A stretch of DNA of 64,000 nucleotides, taken from DASUAS01 sp963809795 (GTDB lineage Bacteria > Actinomycetota > Acidimicrobiia > IMCC26256 > DASPTH01). The stretch lies in assembly GCA_963809795.1 (NCBI GenBank), contig CAWELN010000010.1, forward strand, positions 1-64,000, given 5' to 3'. A model generated the notes under the pieces. The model had not been told where the DNA came from, did no database searches, and saw only the letters and a list, made by a program, of their open reading frames with translations. Below, in pieces: positions 61,628-64,000 of the stretch (position 1 is the stretch's first letter; every line of letters starts with the position of its first letter). The position numbers and the translations under genes are program-made.

Positions 61628-63238
61628 ACCTGCAGGCTACGGCGTCCCGCGGCGGCGACGGCGGTCGCCCGTGCCCACCGGTAGTCGGGTTTGCCCGACG
61701 GCGATCGCACGATCTCGTCGACCAGCACCAGGCTCCGCGGCACCTTGTACGACGCCAGCTGGGCCCGGGTGTGCTCGGCGAGGGAGTCGAGCGTGGGAGC
61801 GGCGCCCGGCCGCGCCTGCACGACCGCGGTGACGCGCTCGCCCCAACGCTCGTCGGGCACCCCGACGACCACGGCGTCGAACACCGCGTCGTTCGACTTC
61901 AGCGCCGACTCCACCTCCTCCGGGTACACCTTCTCGCCGCCGGTGTTGATCGACACCGAGCCGCGGCCGAGCACGGTGATGGTGCCGTCGTCCTCGATGC
62001 GGGCGTGGTCGCCGGGCACCGACCACCGCGCGCCGTCGATCACCGGGAACGTCTCCGCCGTCTTCTCCGGGTCGCGGTAGTACCCGAGGGGCACGTGCCC
62101 GCGCCGGGCCAGCTTGCCGACCACACCCGGCGCAACCGGTCGGAGGTCGTCGTCGAGCACGGTCGTCTCGTCGTTCACGCGGAAGCGTGGCGCCGACTCG
62201 ATGGGCGCGCCGGCCGCCGACACGCTCTGGCCCTGCCCCCCGGTCTCGGACGCGCCGAAGCCGTCGACCACCAACATCGCCGGGAACCGCTCGACCCACG
62301 CCTCCTTCACCGACGGCGACAGCACCGCGCCGCCGGAGAGCACCACGGTCAGTGGCGTGACGTCGGGCGCGGGGTCCAGGCGGTCGAAGGCCTCGACCAG
62401 CGGGCGGGCGAAGGCGTCGCCCACGATCACGAGGAACGTCGCGCGCTCGTGCTCGATCAGGCGCCAGAGCCGCGCCGGGTCGAGGTGCCGGTCGGGCGAG
62501 ATGACGACCGTGCCGCCGGAGTACAGCGTGCCGAACGCCATCCAGTGGGCGGTGCCGTGCATGAACGGGCACGCGGGCAGGCCACGCCGGTGGAGGTCGA
62601 GGGAGTCGACGATCTCCTCCGGGCTGGTGATCGGTGCCTCACCCAGGTTCCCGCCGCCGAACGCGCCGAAGAAGATGTCCTCGGCCCGCCACATCACACC
62701 CTTCGGCATGCCGGTGGTGCCGCCGGTGTAGAGGATGTACAGGTCGTCGGGCGATCGTGGCCCGAAGTCGCGCAGGGATGACGCCGCCGTCAGCGCAGCC
62801 TCGTACTCGGTGGCGCCGGACGGGGGTGCGGCACCCGACTCGTCGTCGACCATGACGAACCCGGTGAGCGCGGGCAGCGTCGGCGCGCACCCCTTCGAGG
62901 GTGGGTGCGAACTCGCGGTGGAACACGACTGCCTTGACGTCGGCGTCGTCGAGGAGGTACCGCAGCTCCTCCTGGCCATAGCGGTAGTTCACGTTGATCG
63001 GCACTGCCCGCAGCTTGAACGCGGCCACCATCGCCTCGAGGTACTCGGTGCCGTTGTACAGGTAGAGCGCGACGTGATCGCCGACGCCGATGCCGAGCCC
63101 GGCGAGGTGGTGCGCGAGCCGGGTGGCGCGCTCGTCGGCCGCGGCGTAGCTGAGCCGGCGATCGCCGCAGACCATGGCCTCCTGATCGGGCACCGCGTCG
63201 GCGACGCGCTCCCAGAGGTCGGCGAGGTTGAACTCCAT
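61624..63238 (-). pseudogene. AMP-dependent acyl-CoA synthetase (FadD-like), one frameshift
   Basis: ATG 63238 starts MEFNLADLWERVADAVPDQE, with the N-terminal LYLYNGTEYLEAMVAAFKLR and NVNYRYGQEELRYLLDDADV. Near 62884-62886 one extra base breaks the frame in EGVR. It continues PTLPALTGFVMVDDE, ILYTGGTTGMPKGVM (P-loop), VDGFGASETGGQG, GRGSVSINTGGEKVYPEEVE and the final lysine motif SPSGKPDYRWA. Corrected length is about 537 residues. It lies 18 bp downstream of the SDR on the same strand. Confidence 0.85.
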
Positions 63239-63256
63239 CGGCCGTCGATCCCGCGC

Positions 63257-64000
63257 TCAGAAGAAGTCGGTGCCGCCGTCGACGGGCACGGTGGCGCCGA
63301 CGACGAAGCTGCAGAGCTCCGAGCAGAGGAACACGACCATGGTCGCCACCTCCTCCGGCAGCCCCACCCGGCCGATGTCGTTGGACGCCCCGTAGTCGCG
63401 GGCGATGGCCTCGTACGCGGCCTCGAGTGGTCCCTCGGGAAGGCCTTCGAGATCGGTGCCGACGAGGTAGCCGGCGAGCGTCGGCGACATGACCGTGCCC
63501 GGGGCCACCGTGTTCACGATGATCCCCTCGGGGGCGAGCGCGCGTGACAGGTTCTTCGACGCGCTGGCCATCGCCGCCTTTGACGCGGTGAAGCCGATGA
63601 GTCCGGGGCTCTGGTGCCGGATCGAGGACGCGGCGACGTTCACGACACGCGCGAACGTCGCCTTCCGCAGCAACGGCAGCGCGGCGCGGGTCGTCCGGAT
63701 CATCGTGAGCACGCCGAGGTCGAACTCGTCGAGCCACGCCGCGTCGGTCAGATCGTCGAGACCGCCGACGTGCGCCGGACCGACGGTGTTGACGAGCGCG
63801 TGGCACTCGCCCCACCGCTCGTCGAGGAACGTGAACGCGGCTTCCACCTCGCCGGTGTCGAGGAGGTCGCACTCGAGACCGATGGCGTCCTCGGCACCGG
63901 CGGCGAGGAGCTCGTCCTCGGCCTCGCGCAGGTGGCTCGGTGTGCGCGCCAGCACCGCCACGCGCGCGCCTTCGGTTGCGAGCAGCTCCGCGGTGGCGCG
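63257..64000 (-). CDS. SDR-family oxidoreductase, 5' end outside window
   Basis: At least 247 residues of a short-chain dehydrogenase are present, the frame staying open to the window edge (RATAELLATEGARVAVLART before CDLLDTGEVEAAF). It has HALVNTVGP (NAG-type), VVNVAASSIRHQSPGLIGFT with the catalytic Ser, ASKAAMASASKNLSRALAPE and VPVDGGTDFF at the end. The catalytic Tyr of YxxxK is Phe here (FTASK), so activity may be lost or different. It probably forms an operon with the AMP-ligase. Confidence 0.85.
   Translation of the reverse strand, partial: RATAELLATEGARVAVLARTPSHLREAEDELLAAGAEDAIGLECDLLDTGEVEAAFTFLDERWGECHALVNTVGPAHVGGLDDLTDAAWLDEFDLGVLTMIRTTRAALPLLRKATFARVVNVAASSIRHQSPGLIGFTASKAAMASASKNLSRALAPEGIIVNTVAPGTVMSPTLAGYLVGTDLEGLPEGPLEAAYEAIARDYGASNDIGRVGLPEEVATMVVFLCSELCSFVVGATVPVDGGTDFF

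Overview
The window is about 64 kb of very GC-rich DNA (roughly 70%) with frequent GTG starts and many 4-base stop/start overlaps. A HupB-type histone-like protein with a lysine/alanine tail, two LLM-class flavin oxidoreductases, DUF2510 and DUF2252 proteins, a 13E12-type DUF222/HNH gene and many CoA-linked lipid or aromatic catabolism genes all point to an actinobacterium. Acidimicrobiia or a related soil/freshwater lineage is my inference; no rRNA or tRNA gene was seen to settle it. LAYOUT. 0-8 kb: a catabolic block with an isochorismatase-like hydrolase, a frameshifted dihydrodipicolinate-reductase-like dehydrogenase, a leaderless periplasmic-binding-fold protein, an LLM oxidoreductase and, on the other strand, two overlapping amidohydrolases. 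8-16 kb: small stand-alone genes (VOC proteins, an alpha/beta hydrolase, PilZ, TetR, DUF2510 and zinc-ribbon proteins, a channel-like membrane protein, a tandem beta-helix protein, an acyl-CoA synthetase, a ribbon-helix-helix protein). 16-23 kb: a proline/threonine-rich secreted protein with a frameshift, a cytochrome P450, a cupin, a VOC protein, and a three-gene molybdenum hydroxylase operon of the PaoABC/YagTSR type. 23-37 kb: a dense acyl-CoA catabolism region with two AMP-ligases, SnoaL-like proteins, an enoyl-CoA hydratase, a thiolase-fold/DUF35 pair, a fused DUF35-thiolase, a double-length CaiB CoA-transferase, a PQQ-like beta-propeller and an F420-type LLM oxidoreductase. 37-42 kb: a beta-lactamase-fold hydrolase, a MarR/MFS operon with a visible operator, DUF6325 with a 37-residue partner, and a nucleosidase. 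42-50 kb: a winged-helix regulator next to amt-glnK, a DUF2252 protein, a YihY-like protein, a CPA2 antiporter, hupB and an aquaporin. 50-64 kb: a two-component pair, ppk2, a maleylpyruvate-isomerase-fold protein, an FMN reductase, an SGNH hydrolase, a membrane sensor-like protein, an HNH element that splits an aldo/keto reductase, a YyaL-type thioredoxin-fold protein, an AMP-ligase and a partial SDR. HOW IT WORKS TOGETHER. The 17-36 kb and 61-64 kb sections read as parts of a carboxylic-acid or side-chain degradation network: hydroxylation (P450, Mo hydroxylase), CoA activation (four AMP-ligases and a CoA-transferase), hydration (enoyl-CoA hydratase) and retro-aldol or thiolytic cleavage (thiolase/DUF35). 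The substrate cannot be read from sequence; steroids, aromatics and terpenoids are all possible. The 42-45 kb section is a nitrogen-sensing block. NOTABLE. At least thirteen single-base frameshifts, all extra bases, interrupt otherwise conserved genes. Two copies of a 51-52 bp palindrome and two copies of a 58 bp repeat that begins exactly at a stop codon lie between genes and do not match any element I know. An HNH gene of the 13E12 type sits inside an aldo/keto reductase reading frame.
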